Source: Chamaecyparis obtusa (lineage: Eukaryota > Streptophyta > Pinopsida > Cupressales > Cupressaceae). From it: a DNA stretch of 64,000 bases. Positions 24,839 to 36,279 of the stretch are shown here, in pieces. Under the pieces are notes generated by a model, which saw only the letters and a list, made by a program, of their open reading frames with translations, made no database searches and was not told the origin of the DNA. A program made the position numbers and the translations under genes. Where the stretch lies: positions 948,501-1,012,500 of the forward strand of contig BSBK01001537.1 of NCBI GenBank assembly GCA_027943335.1, written 5' to 3'. Numbering within the stretch: the stretch's first letter is position 1; the number at the start of each line of letters is the position of its first letter.

Positions 24839-25733
24839 TCATTCCCCTGACATGACACTCCTCACAATAAAAAAAAATCGGTAATGGATAAAGGAGAAAT
24901 GATTAAGGAACAGCATATCAGATTTGATTCTCTTTCATATAACCAGTGGGTTGTCTAAACAAATTCTCTTCATTGATCAGCGATTTGTCCAAGTAAAACC
25001 CCTCCATGCAATCAGCGATTTGCCTAATGTGAGTTAAGGGATGACTTAACAATCAACAAAGAAAAAACCAGATGCAGCACCAAGGATTAAGTCGTAGATG
25101 ATTAAGTTAATAAGGGCCAAGTTTTTAAGTTAATAAGCATAATGAAAGGGCAAGAGACATGAAGGAAAGAGTTACCATTTCTGGAAACGATATAACCTAT
25201 CAAGAAGCACAACCTATCACACCCTCTTGAGGGATATATAGGCCGGGGCAATATGTCAAGGAAGCCATCAAGTGATCAGCATTGAACAACAAACAATAGG
25301 AAGACAATCAAATAAAGAATAGAGATATAATTGCAGATATATCAAGAGTAAACAGCAAACTTTGTTAATTACAAAGTGCTGGGTATGATGTTACATAATC
25401 TTGATCATGTTGATTCATCATATTATAATGTTTAGTAATTAATATGTCATTTCTAATGTTATCATTCCTACTGTTATTTTTAGTATACATATATGCATAG
25501 TTAATTATGATAAAGATTCTTCTAAAGCTTTCATCCAATCTGCCGTCCCATTATGGAGGGGAGAAAATGCACATGTAATGTATGCAAGTAGCACAAGGTT
25601 CCATTCAATTAGAGCAACCCCGAGTGGAGCTGGGAGGCCGAATGGTGGGTACCATTCTGTGCTTTTGGGCTTGATGGATGGGCTCGAGATGCCTTGTATG
25701 ATCTCCCAAGGGACTCCATAATGTGGATGGGTT
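24839..25733. other. Intron 1 sequence without recognised feature
   Basis: No coding region or complete repeat is supported. The phrase 'atcagcgattt' occurs twice, near 24978 and 25010. Confidence 0.5.
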
Positions 25734-25738
25734 GTTGG
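25734..25738 (+). repeat. Target-site duplication, left (gttgg)
   Basis: The five bases gttgg directly precede the 5' LTR of Copia element A and are repeated at 49500-49504 directly after its 3' LTR. This fixes the two outer ends of the element across about 23.8 kb of nested insertions. Confidence 0.9.
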
Positions 25739-25805
25739 TGTTGAGAAATAGCTTCATTCGGATTGAAGCATACAAGTGATTAACACATGCATATGCCATA
25801 ATGAA

Positions 25806-25837
<32 letters not shown>

Positions 25838-26003
25838 TAATTGAGATCACATTTATAAATATTGTCGAACCCTATTATTGACTGATGACAGAATGTGACT
25901 GTTATATAACCGGGTGCACACAATACATCTCCACACCACATAACGTATCTATGATATGATAAGACCAACCACTATTCATATTGGCAATGAAGCCCAATAA
26001 TAT

Positions 26004-26062
26004 ATCGGCTGCTATGTATTGTTGTCGGCAATGAAGGTCGATAACAATACATAGCAACCGAT
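26004..26062. repeat. Hairpin-forming inverted repeat in the Copia A LTR
   Basis: Arms 26004-26027 and 26039-26062 are complementary at 22 of 24 positions around an 11-nt loop. The 3' LTR keeps a diverged version at about 31404-31463. Confidence 0.9.
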
Positions 26063-26213
26063 ACATTATCGGCTGCTGTGTATTGTTATCAACAGTCAAT
26101 AATATATATCGTGTGTATTGTTATCAACAGTCAATAACATATATCGTGGGTATTGTTATCGACAACCAATATCAATTGGTATGTAATCGACAATTAAGAT
26201 TAATGGGTGTGTT

Positions 26214-26235
26214 ACGTAGGGTCATGACCCTACGT
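26214..26235. promoter_or_regulatory. Perfect 22-bp palindrome with two ACGT cores in LTR U3
   Basis: Two 11-bp halves (acgtagggtca and its complement) meet at 26224/26225. A related half (gtcatgactctacgta) follows at 26253-26268. ACGT cores are the classic plant bZIP target. The palindrome lies about 40 bp before the TATA run, so it is a plausible enhancer. The copy in the 3' LTR (49229-49250) has lost perfect symmetry by one substitution. Confidence 0.6.
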
Positions 26236-26270
26236 GGCATAAGCCGCGTACGGTCATGACTCTACGTAAG

Positions 26271-26280
26271 TATATATATA
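26271..26280 (+). promoter_or_regulatory. Putative TATA box of the Copia A LTR
   Basis: A TATATATATA run in the 3' third of the LTR and about 190 bp before its end, a usual place for the U3/R promoter. Confidence 0.45.
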
Positions 26281-26470
26281 TCGATACTTGCTGTGGGTTA
26301 TAATCAATCACAATGGTAATTATATACCACAGCAAGCATTCGATCTCTCCTAGAATAATTTACTTGTAAATTTTCTGCATTAATATATTTAGTATCTAAA
26401 CTTAGATACAATCTGAAATAGAAAAATTAGACTATTATTATTCTCTATATTTGATCCACATTCCTTAACA

Positions 26471-26482
26471 TGGTATCAGAGC
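26471..26482 (+). promoter_or_regulatory. Primer-binding site of Copia A
   Basis: TGGTATCAGAGC begins directly after the LTR and matches the 3' end of initiator-Met tRNA, the usual primer of plant Copia elements. Confidence 0.95.
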
Positions 26483-26564
26483 CTAATCAATAGAGATTAA
26501 TAAAATAGTAAATTTTTATTCAGAATATCAGACATATATTTAATTTAAAGGAAGAGCAATCACG

Positions 26565-29500
26565 GTGAACGATATTAAAGTGGAAGATAGACTCGAAGGC
26601 GCCCCCAACTTCGTCTCATGGAAAATACATATAATTGCAATCCTTCAAGAACTTGAATTGGATTCATTTATAGAAGAAGACAAAGGTATGCCTAAAGATG
26701 ATCCAGTGAAAACAACATGGAAAAGACACAATAACAAGACTAAGAAAATAATCATTGATGCTGTTACAGATCACATTCTTCCAACCATAGCTAGATTATC
26801 AACAGCATATGAAGTATTCAAAACCATTCAAACTACATATGAGATCAACAATGCAAGCAGACTGCTGACCTTAAAACAGCATCTCATGAACATCAAAATG
26901 AATAAAGGAGAAACAATTACATCATATTTTTTGAGGATTTCTGAATTGAGAGATCTACTGGCTACCATTGGAAACAATGTAGACGATCTAGAACTATCCC
27001 TAATTTCCTTAAGAGGGTTACCAATCTCTTGGGAATCTTTTATTCAATGCATTAGTGGTCGATCGTCACTACCTAAATTTGATAAACGCAAAAACGATTG
27101 CACTCAAGAAGAATCTCGACTTATCTCAAGAGGGATAGGTTTGAATAAAGACGGAGATATTCAAGCTCTTCATGCTTCAACAGACAACAAAAGGAAAAAG
27201 AATTTTAAACGAAAGAGAGGAAATAATAATCGACATCACAAAACCAGGAATCTCTCAAAGGTCCAATGCTATAAGTGTGATAAGTTTGGACACACTCACA
27301 GATTTTGTCCGGAAAGAAAGAAAACTCAAGCAACCATAGCTGAAGTCAAAGAAGTGGAAAATCCTCTATTTTTCTTAGCCTTATCAAGTGAACTAAACTC
27401 AAACAAAAGAACTTGGATAATTGATAGCAGGGCATCAAGACACATAACCGTATTTAGAGATCAATTTAAAACTTTTGAAGAACACTCAACTAAAGAGGTC
27501 ACAATTGGTGACAACTCCACCTACCCTGTGAGAGGAACCGGGACTTGTTCAATTAAATTGAGAACTGGAGTTACATTACAATTAAAAGATGTTCTATTTG
27601 TACCAGGAATCAAAAGAAATTTGGTCTCTATTTCAGGTCTAGCTGATGAAGGATACCGCGTCACATTTCATGAAGATAAAGTTCTACTTTGGCCTAAAAA
27701 TTCCAACATTAAGAATGCAATATCCATAGGAACAAGAGATGGTAGCTTATACAAACTTTGCAACGACCAAAAACATGCTCTAAATCATGAAGTATCAAAT
27801 TGTAATGACATTTGGCATAGAAGATTAGGTCATCTTCGGTATAGTGCCCTACCTACCATAAGGAAGATCACCACAGGACTACCTCACCTAAAATCTGAAC
27901 ATATTGGAATTTGTAAAGGTTGTGCTCTAGGAAAGAACTCAAAAGGGTCATTTCCTACAAGCGAGCATAAATCAAAATTTGTACTAGAACTTGTCCACAC
28001 TGATTTGTGTGGTCCTATGTCAACACTCTCATTAGGGGGATTCTTGTATTACGTGATCTTTGTTTATGACTACTCTAGGAAAACTTGGATGTATTTCCTA
28101 AAACTTAAAGAATCAAATGAAGTATTATTGAAATTCAAAGAATTTAAAGCCCTAGTAGAAAATCAAACCGGGAAGAAAATAGACTCTAAGGTCTGATGAT
28201 GGGGGTGAATATATCTCTAAAAACTTTAAAGAATTTTGCATTTCTATTGGGATTATGAGGGAGTGTACTATACCGTATAATCCTCAACAAAATGGAGTTG
28301 CAGAAAGAAAAAAATAGGACCATCATTGAAGCCGTCAAAGCCATGATGCATGACCAGAATATACATATCTCATTCTGGGCTGAAGCCTCAAACACAGTCG
28401 TATATATTCAAAATAGATGCCCTCATTCAATCTTAGAAAATATAACACCCGAAGAAGCTTTTACAGGGAATAAACCAGACTTAAGTCATCTAAGAATATT
28501 TGGTTGTCCTGTATACATTCATGTTCCTAAAGAAAAAAGGACCAAGCTAGAGCCCTCCAGGAAGAAAGGCATATTTGTTGGCTATAGTGAAACTACTAAA
28601 GGATACAAAGTCTATATTCCAGGACAACGATCTATTGAAATCAGTAGAGATGTAAAATTTGAAGAAAATACTGCATATAAACTATCCCTAAATACAAAAG
28701 ATGATTCAATCACAGAATTAGATGAAAATCACACTATTGAGAATTAGAGGGAGAATATCATAGAAGATAATGAACCTCCTGCAACTAGTTCTGAAAATAC
28801 TGAATTTCCTAATAACAAGAAAAGGCCACTATGGGCAAGAAAGATGATTGAAGAGAACAACATAGAACCTAATGAAATTTTCAGAGAGAATAAGAAAACA
28901 AGAAATAAAAAATGCTATGTTGCACTCCTAACTGAACTCACAAAATCTGAACCTTCAAATGTTGAAGAGGCCTTCTCATGTCAATCTTGGAAAGAAGCAA
29001 TGATTGAAGAATACCAATCCATATTAAAAAATGATGTCTGGGATGTTGTACCTAGACCTAAAGACAAATTAGTTGTATCTTCAAAATGGTTATTCAAAAT
29101 CAAATATGCATTAGATGGTAGTATTGAAAAACACAAAGCTAGATTTGTTGCCAGAGGTTTCTCCCAAAAGACTAGAATTGATTACGAAGAGACATTTGCC
29201 CCAGTTGCACGATATACTTCTGTAAGAACCGTTATTGCCATTGTAGCATCTAAAGAATGGAAGATACACCAAATGGACGTAAAAACAACATTCTTGAATG
29301 GTGTAATTGAGGAAGAAGTATATATAGAACAACCTAAAGGTTTTGCTACTCATGATAGGAATCTTCATGTGTACAAACTAAAGAAAGCTCTCTACGACCT
29401 TAAACAAGCTCCTAGGGCATGGTATGAAAGAATAGACAGTTATCTCTCCAAATTAGGATATTCTAAAAATAAAGTAGATCCTAACATATACTTCAAAATA

Positions 29501-30475
29501 TTAGATGGCGATATGTTGATTCTAGTTTTCTATGTTGATGACCTATTAATAACAGGTGAAGATCATCTTAATGAAAAATGCAAATGAGATCTTGTAGCTG
29601 AATTTGATATGAAAGATCTTGGTCTTCTACACTACTTCCTAGGCCTAGAAGTATGGCAAAAGGAGAACTATATTTTCCTAAATCAAAGAAAATACACCAC
29701 TGATATCTTGACCAAATTTGGAATGATGGATTGTAAACCTTTATCTACCCCAATGGAAACAAATCTTCATAAGCTTAAAAGTGATGCAAAAGATTCAGAA
29801 TCCACAAATCCTACATACTATAGACAGATTATTAGATCTCTCATGTACTTGGTGAACACTGGCCCTGATATTTGTTATGCTACAAATGTGTTAAGTCATT
29901 TCATATGTGACCCTAAGAAGATTCACCTAATGGCTGCCAAGCATATTCTGAGATACCTACTTGGCACCATTGGACTTGGACTGAAGTATGAGAACGTTGA
30001 AATCAAACTACAAGGGTATTCTAATTCCGACTGGGCAGGCAATTCTATTGATCGCAAGAGTACTACAGGATGTTGTTTCAGTCTTGGATTGGCTATGATA
30101 TCTTGGTTCAATAGGAAACAGTCTGCAGTTACTCAAAGTTCCACTGAAGCTGAATATATGGCTGTTTCCATGGGAGCTCGTGAAGCAGTATGGCTGAGGA
30201 AGTTATTGGTTGAGCTATTTGGAAAACCATTGAACCCCACCGCGATTCACTGTGATAATCAAAGCTACATTAAACTTTCAGTTAATCTAGTTTTTCATAA
30301 CTGATTCGAACATATAGAGATACCGTACCATTATATAAGAGATATGGTAGACAAAGATTTTATCAAGTTGATGTATATCAGCACTGAAGAGCAAAATGCC
30401 GACATTTTCACCAAGCCTTTGGCCAAGTTGAAAATAGAATACTTCAGAGGTAAACTTGGTATGACTAAATTGTAA
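26565..30475 (+). pseudogene. Copia A gag-pol polyprotein, broken
   Basis: Gag: a zinc knuckle CYKCDKFGHTHRFC lies near residue 236. Protease: the active-site motif reads DSRASRH where Copia has DSGA, so a key glycine is lost. Integrase: HRRLGH and CKGCALGK zinc ligands, then catalytic D in HTDLCGP, D in SDDGGEY and E in NGVAERKN. RT: QMDVKTTFLNG, LKQAPRAWY and the intact FYVDDLL. RNase H: TQSSTEAEYMA, and the end NADIFTKPL. A small deletion at about 28194 shifts the frame inside integrase, and stops occur at 28745-28747 (TAG), 29585-29587 (TGA) and 30301-30303 (TGA). The apparent start at 26565 is GTG, so the original ATG seems lost. It cannot make a full polyprotein. Confidence 0.93.
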
Positions 30476-31064
30476 GTGAATCTTTCTGAGATTGAGTCTC
30501 AACAATATGTACTTGAATATATTCATGAATATTTTAATATTTTATTGCAATAATTATGTTTGTGTTATGAAAGGTGACGATATTTCATATGTGAAAGGTT
30601 ACTATTGTTAGGTGACGACCTCAACAATAGTCTGACCTATTATCAAGATTGACTACATTAAGTTGTTGTCTCGGAATGTGCCGGATATCTGGATACTAAA
30701 ATTGTGATCACTAGGTGTTGTGATAATAATCATATCATGGTTGACTACATTAAGTTGTCCCGAACTGTGCTGGATATCATGATATTGAGATTCTTGATTT
30801 ATCATCTGGACAGACTACATTAAATTGTTGTCCCGAAATGTGTCGGAGATCATGATGATTGATGAGTCAAGATGGACTATGTATGTCCAAAATTATACAT
30901 TTGATATTGGAGACTTAATTGTCATCCTAGGATCAAGGTTATTATCTGATAGACTACATTTAGTTGTTGTCTCAAAGTGTCGGAAATCAGATAATTTTCA
31001 TTTCTCTGAAATGTAATTCATGTGTAATCAATTCAAATGAATGTTGTTCAAATCCTCTCTTGCT
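30476..31064 (+). repeat. 3' non-coding region of Copia A with four imperfect repeats
   Basis: A motif beginning gactacatt(t/a)a.ttgt and continuing into tgt(c)cgga.at recurs at 30651, 30743, 30813 and 30952, between the end of pol and the purine tract. The spacing is irregular (92, 70 and 139 bp). Confidence 0.7.
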
Positions 31065-31073
31065 AAGAGGGAG
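31065..31073 (+). promoter_or_regulatory. Polypurine tract of Copia A
   Basis: aagagggag directly precedes the 3' LTR start at 31074. Confidence 0.85.
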
Positions 31074-31138
31074 TGTTGAGAAATAGCTTCATTCGGATTG
31101 AAGCATACAAGTGATTAACAAATGCATATGCTAGAATG

Positions 31139-31188
<50 letters not shown>

Positions 31189-31500
31189 TAATTGAGATCA
31201 CATGCATATGCCAGAATGAAATATATATATATATTATTTAATTGAGATCACATTTATAAATATTGTCGAACCCTATTATTGATTGATGACAGAATGTGAT
31301 TGTCATATAACTGAGTGTACACGATACATCTCCACACTACATAACGTATCTATGATACGATACGACCAACCACTATTCATATTGGCAATGAAGCCCGATA
31401 ATATATCGGCTGCTATGTATTGTTATCGGCAATGAAGGCCAATAACAATACATAGAAACCAATACATTATAGGTTGCTGTGTATTGTTATCAACAGTCAA
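31074..31500 (+). repeat. 3' LTR of Copia A, left part
   Basis: Matches 25739 to about 26099 of the 5' LTR. It has a longer AT run (31141-31186) and an extra roughly 60-bp duplication around 'gatcacatgcatatgcc' (about 31186-31240). It stops at 31500, where element B begins. Confidence 0.92.
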
Positions 31501-32581
31501 TGTTGACATATTTAAGTTGTCATTGGTAAAGTCTTTGGCAAACATCCCACCAGAACACCGATAAATCACATCGGTACTCATAACTACGAATCGGTAGACT
31601 TAAGGAGTTAGCAGTGCACCTTAACCGGTCACGATTATAGCGGTCTAAGTGTTTTCAACCGGTCATGAAAGACACAGGGAAAGAGATGGCTAATCGGGTA
31701 CATATTCTTTACCGGTTAATGCATAATAATCCGAACCGGATTATGCGGATCTTTCTCAGTTAAAACCGGATTATATGGAGCACTCATAGTTGAAACTGAA
31801 GTTAGCTTTTTAACTGGAGTTAGCTTTATTTTATCTATGGGTGTTTCAAGGTAAACTCAAGATCAATTTGCAAAGCTTTTTCTGCATGCTTGATTTATGG
31901 GCTAGTTTACAGCTTGGCGGAACTATGAGAAGTATTGTTAATAAGATTAGTTTCTTATAAATACAGTTCAGGATACACAAGAAGTGTTTTTGAATATTTA
32001 GAGCAGGAGAGAGATATCTTTTGAGAGGAGCTATAGTCACGAGAAGTGAAAGAGAGAGAAAGGTTCGACAACCAAGCAGAGGAAAGGGTAACAGGTATGA
32101 TCTAATCAGACAAAAAGTGTCATCATAGATCATTGCTTTAGATTGTGAAGCATATTTAAAATCCCTTAATCAGGGTGAACCCTAATAGGTTCTTTGTATA
32201 AACCCCTTTACTGGGTAACATCTTTATTGGTGTTGAAAGTCCTCTTACCAGGCAACTCCTAATAGGGTCAAGATCCTAACAGATCTTCTACCAAATCCCT
32301 TAACTGGGTAGCACTCTTATCAGTGTTTTGTAAGCCTCTAACAAGGCACCTTTATTACTGCAGTAGTAAGGTTGTGGGTTTTGTCCCACCGTGGTTTTCT
32401 CTTTCTAACCGAGGGTTTCCACGTATTTATGATGTGTTGACCTGTGCATTTCTATTTTTGTTTATGAGTGTTGTTATATTCTTTTAATTCTGCAAGAATA
32501 TATTTATAAGGCTAAATTTGAGTAGAAATTGTATTTACTGAATCACCCCCCCCCCCTCTCAGTAACCGATTAGGATTAACA
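31501..32581 (+). repeat. 5' LTR of element B
   Basis: A 1081-bp LTR. In U3 it has AACCGG-type motifs at 31623-31628, 31657-31662, 31734-31739 and 31764-31769, plus ACCGG at 31711-31715; several are changed to ACTGG in the 3' LTR. It ends with a poly-C run and 'ctcagtaaccgattaggattaaca'-like text. Confidence 0.92.
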
Positions 32582-32583
32582 AC

Positions 32584-32596
32584 TGGTATCAAAGCC
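32584..32596 (+). promoter_or_regulatory. Primer-binding site of element B
   Basis: tggtatcaaagcc starts two bases after the LTR and is one mismatch from the Met-tRNA site TGGTATCAGAGCC, so the element uses Copia-type priming. Confidence 0.85.
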
Positions 32597-32642
32597 CTTT
32601 GGTTTTCAAAGATATAACGCTTAACCGCTTGAGTAAAAGATC

Positions 32643-34012
32643 ATGGAGGGATACAGGTATCAAAAGCAGCTTGAGGAAGCCAATGACATAATTGCCTCTC
32701 TTGAGAATAGACTAAGGAGGTCCCTTGCCAAAAGAAAGGAGCTGACTCTGCAATTGAGTGAGAGCAATGAAACAATTGAGGAACTCTCTGGGCAAAGTGG
32801 ATCTGATGAAGCAAAAGAGGTAGTCTCAGATCTTATGGAGAAAAATCAGAGTCTAACCAATCAGATCTCCAACCTGAAAAGGGAGCAGGAAAATAATGCT
32901 CTAAGAATGACTGAAATCATTGAAGAAAAGAGGAAAGCTGAAGATGAAAGGAACAGTGCTGTAAAATCACTAGTGACCGCTGAAAGAGCAAGAAATCTGG
33001 TAGAAGATACGGTAAGAGAAAGTGATCTTGTTGTTTTGCAACTTCAAGAAGACATGAAGATTGTAACTCAAGAAAATGTTATTATGAAAAAGAACTTGCA
33101 TGATAAAGATGATGCATGCGAAAGGCTGGCTATTGAATTGTATCAACTAAAGACTCTTGAAGAAATAAATGGAACACTCAAAAGATACAATGAAAGCTTA
33201 GAAAAGCTTGATGAGCAACTGAAGGCTCAAAGAAAGCACAAGGATCCCACAGGACTTGTGTACACCGGTCAAAGCAACAATGAAACCGGTGAATCCTCTA
33301 AAGTCAAGAAGGGCAAGAAGGAAAAGAAGAAATCGACAGAAGATAAAGGTAAGGAGACCTTCAAAACCTCTTGCAATCATTGTGGTAAACCGAGTCATAA
33401 AACAAATGACTGCAAAAATGCACTGGTGAAACCATTCACTTCTAACAGTTACTGCAGCAACTCTTACAAGTATGGCCATAGGATCTTTGAGTGCAGGTCA
33501 CGCCCCAACAGTGTGTCTAGTGGAAGCAGGGGAAACTTCAAAGGTTATTGCTATGCATGCAACAAGTTTGGAAAAAAAAAGATGAATGCAGATCCAAAAC
33601 CATGGTATTCAAATCCCCACTGAGACCGGTATTCCATAATAGGAACACAAACAAGAGCACAAACAACTGTGCTAGCTGTGGAACATCTGACCATAGAAAC
33701 TCTCGATGTCACTCATCCATGTACAAGGAAAGAAGGGTAAATCCATGGAGAGCAACCGGGATGACTTGTTACAAATGTAACAAGATTGGGCATCTGACCA
33801 AGGAATGCAAGAACCGACCAATGAACAGAAGAAAAGGACCGGCCAAACTGGTGAAGAGGACCTTGTCTCCCAACCAAAAGGGTAACGAGGGAAAGGAGAC
33901 TGAAAAAGAAGTCAAGAAGATTTGGCTCAAAAAGGAATCAAAGAGCTCCGCTGAGGAGAAAATAGAAGAAAGATCATCATCTGTTGATGGTGACATCTCT
34001 TTAGCAAACTGA
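32643..34012 (+). pseudogene. Gag-like protein of element B: coiled coil plus five zinc knuckles
   Basis: The ORF starts at ATG 32643. Residues about 1-200 are heptad-rich and look coiled-coil (LEEANDIIASLENRLRRS onward). They are followed by a Lys-rich linker and a cysteine-histidine array: CNHCGKPSHKTNDC, a degenerate CSNSYKYGHRIFEC with one Cys replaced by Ser, a third starting CYACNKFG, CASCGTSDHRNSRC and CYKCNKIGHLTKEC. A frameshift in an A-run at about 33573 splits the frame into 32643-33623 and 33548-34012. The usual N-terminal Copia gag domain is not recognised, so this may be only the C-terminal half of a gag. The likely role is RNA binding and packaging of a non-autonomous element. 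Confidence 0.75.
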
Positions 34013-34440
34013 GCGTAAGGGCTTAAAGGGAACCAGTAGTCTGCCTACTGTTCCCGGTAGAACTGGTGAGTAATGATCTCACACAGTCAAAAGTGTAATC
34101 GGAAGAAGTCACCGGTCTATTAGGTGTAACGAAAAGGTAAGTGTTGACATCAAAACCGAGGATTGATCAACAGGTAAACTCATGAGAACTAGTTGTCATA
34201 AGAAAGATTAGGTATGGTAATTAATGTTGTAGCCGTTAACAATTGTTACTGTTTGGTAATTACTGTTATACCCTAAATCTATTTAAGGGAAGGATGATTA
34301 CTGATGTCACTTTACATTGCAAATTGTGATTTTTCATTTCTTAATACTTGAGTAATCTCATCTTGCTTTGATTTACGGTCTTTGCTAAGTATACTCTGTA
34401 AATCCTATCAAGAATTCTCTGTGTAAACCGGTCAGATACA
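34013..34440 (+). other. Spacer between gag-like ORF and ORF2 of element B
   Basis: No ORF is supported. It has several accggt/accagt motifs like those in the LTR. It could hold a splice site or promoter for ORF2, but none can be assigned. Confidence 0.4.
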
Positions 34441-35908
34441 ATGGTGTCATCATCTTCTGTTGTCAATCTAATTCAAGGCAACCAATTCGATAGACCAGTT
34501 TACGACATCATGCCAGTGCAGAACAGAGAGAACGATATGACAGGTGCGCTATCACTGGTGCTTGATGGAGTTCTGTTGACTGAAGACATTACGACACTCA
34601 ACCATGTCGAGCAAGAAGAACTGGGTGAAACTTTCATCCAAAGCGAGTATCTCTCACTCTGCCAGAATGGAAAGCTTCAAGATAAGTATGCGAAGCTTGA
34701 GACTTCAAGTTTGACAAATGGAGTTAGGTATCCAACCGTGTTTCGACCGGATTGGATAAGATTGGTTCTTAGGAGGGCTCATGAACCAGGGATGTGGCTG
34801 GCGAAAGGCGCAGTCGCATCGATCACCAAGGGTGACTTGCAAAGGGTTACTGGTTATAGCGACAAAGGGGAAGCTCTTACCCTTAGAACTATTGCGAATG
34901 CTGTAGTCACAAGGTTAACAAAGTCGAAGTTCGACTGTCAGTTGATGACTGTTAACGACATAGAGGACGAGGGCGTTTGGTTTGCATCTGTGGTCATTTG
35001 ATACAAAATCTATTAGTCAAGCAACATCAACAGTGTACCGAGAAGAGCTATACATGCCGCACACCGGATCATGCATGACAACGCACAGTATGACATTTGT
35101 GCCATGCTAAGAGGGCAAATTTTTGAAAATCTAAAGAAGCTCGGTCTTGTGAAGAAATTTTTTCTAAAATATGGAACTCTATTGGTATGTCTATTCTTTT
35201 ACTATCAAAATTTCTTTCTAGGCATAGGAAAAGTAACCTAGCCAATAGATAAACCGGTTATGATTCAAATAGGAGATATGGCTAACAAACTAGGAAATCA
35301 GTTTAATAAAGTAATGACCAATTACTTTGAGGCCTTCCAGCTTAGAATGCACGCCAGAGAAAGAATTCCCTCGGTCATTGTTGATCTATACAAGGATGAG
35401 GTGTGTTTTCTGGTCACCACCGATCATTGTATAATTTAGGTTGTGGAGCCCAAAACTGAGTATGCACCGGAGCTTGGATATGAAATCTCTATCAGGGTAG
35501 CCAAGGCATATGTAAAAGAATTTCAAGAGAGTGACCTAGATCTCTCTGCATACCGATTTGGGACTTATGAAGAAATTCTGAAAAATTTAAAGAAAAAGTC
35601 ATCAGTTAAAGAACCTAAAAAGGTGTATACAAAAAGGACTCCTACACGGAGGAAGAAGAAAATAGAAGCTGAAGAACCTAAGGTTCAAAGGAAAAGAACA
35701 CAATAGGCGTCCAGTGCTCAAGGGGAAGAATCAGAAGAAACTGAGATTGAAGAGACTGCCACTCTTCACAGAAAGAAAAATACTGGGAAACCGATGAAAG
35801 AGGATGCACCGAGAGGAAGGAAGCCAACAATTGATGAATTAGTTGAAGGAATTAAGGAGACAGGTGGACTGGGAGTAGCCGAAAGAAGATATGCAATGAG
35901 CGATGAAG

Positions 35909-35913
35909 AAGAT
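35909..35913 (+). repeat. Target-site duplication of Gypsy D, left (aagat)
   Basis: aagat precedes the 5' LTR and recurs at 45597-45601 directly after the 3' LTR. Copy C carries the uninterrupted site at the matching ORF2 position. Confidence 0.92.
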
Positions 35914-36179
35914 TGTTAGCCGTAAAGTTATGTTACCGTCGGGTGTAAGTTGCTGACGGAGGTTAGTTAGTTGCCGACGGTTGAAGGGTGACGACGTTTG
36001 GTTGCACCCCTTCGGTTTGTATATAAACTTTGTACTTGCTCTTTGAAGCATCATGATTATTGTACGACTTTGAATGGTTAATGAAAGCTCTTGTGTTCTT
36101 TGTTATATATTATCTCTATTAAGTTACATATCCTATTAATGTCTGTGCGTTTGTAACAAGTCTACCCATCGGGTAAACA
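35914..36179 (+). repeat. 5' LTR of Gypsy D
   Basis: A 266-bp LTR beginning TGTTAGCC and ending GGTAAACA. A TATA box (tatataaa) is at 36020-36027. It differs from the 3' LTR by about a dozen substitutions counted by eye and by a 17-bp insertion in the latter. Confidence 0.95.
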
Positions 36180-36181
36180 TT

Positions 36182-36194
36182 TGGCCCCGTTGCC
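36182..36194 (+). promoter_or_regulatory. Primer-binding site of Gypsy D
   Basis: tggccccgttgcc lies two bases after the LTR. The relative E has tggcgccgttgcc, the plant tRNA-Asp type site; D differs by one base. Confidence 0.8.
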
Positions 36195-36279
36195 TTTCGA
36201 ATCGGGACAAAGGCAAATGGAGTATCGTCCATAAATGGGAATACCAGTGGATGTTAATAGGTGAATAGATGATAATGGC

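Larger units (their letters stand above)
25739..26470 (+). repeat. 5' LTR of Copia A
   Basis: A 732-bp LTR beginning TGTTGAG and ending CCTTAACA. It contains an AT microsatellite (25806-25832), a 24-bp-arm hairpin, a perfect palindrome with ACGT cores, a TATA region, and repeated 'gtattgttatc' motifs. Confidence 0.95.
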
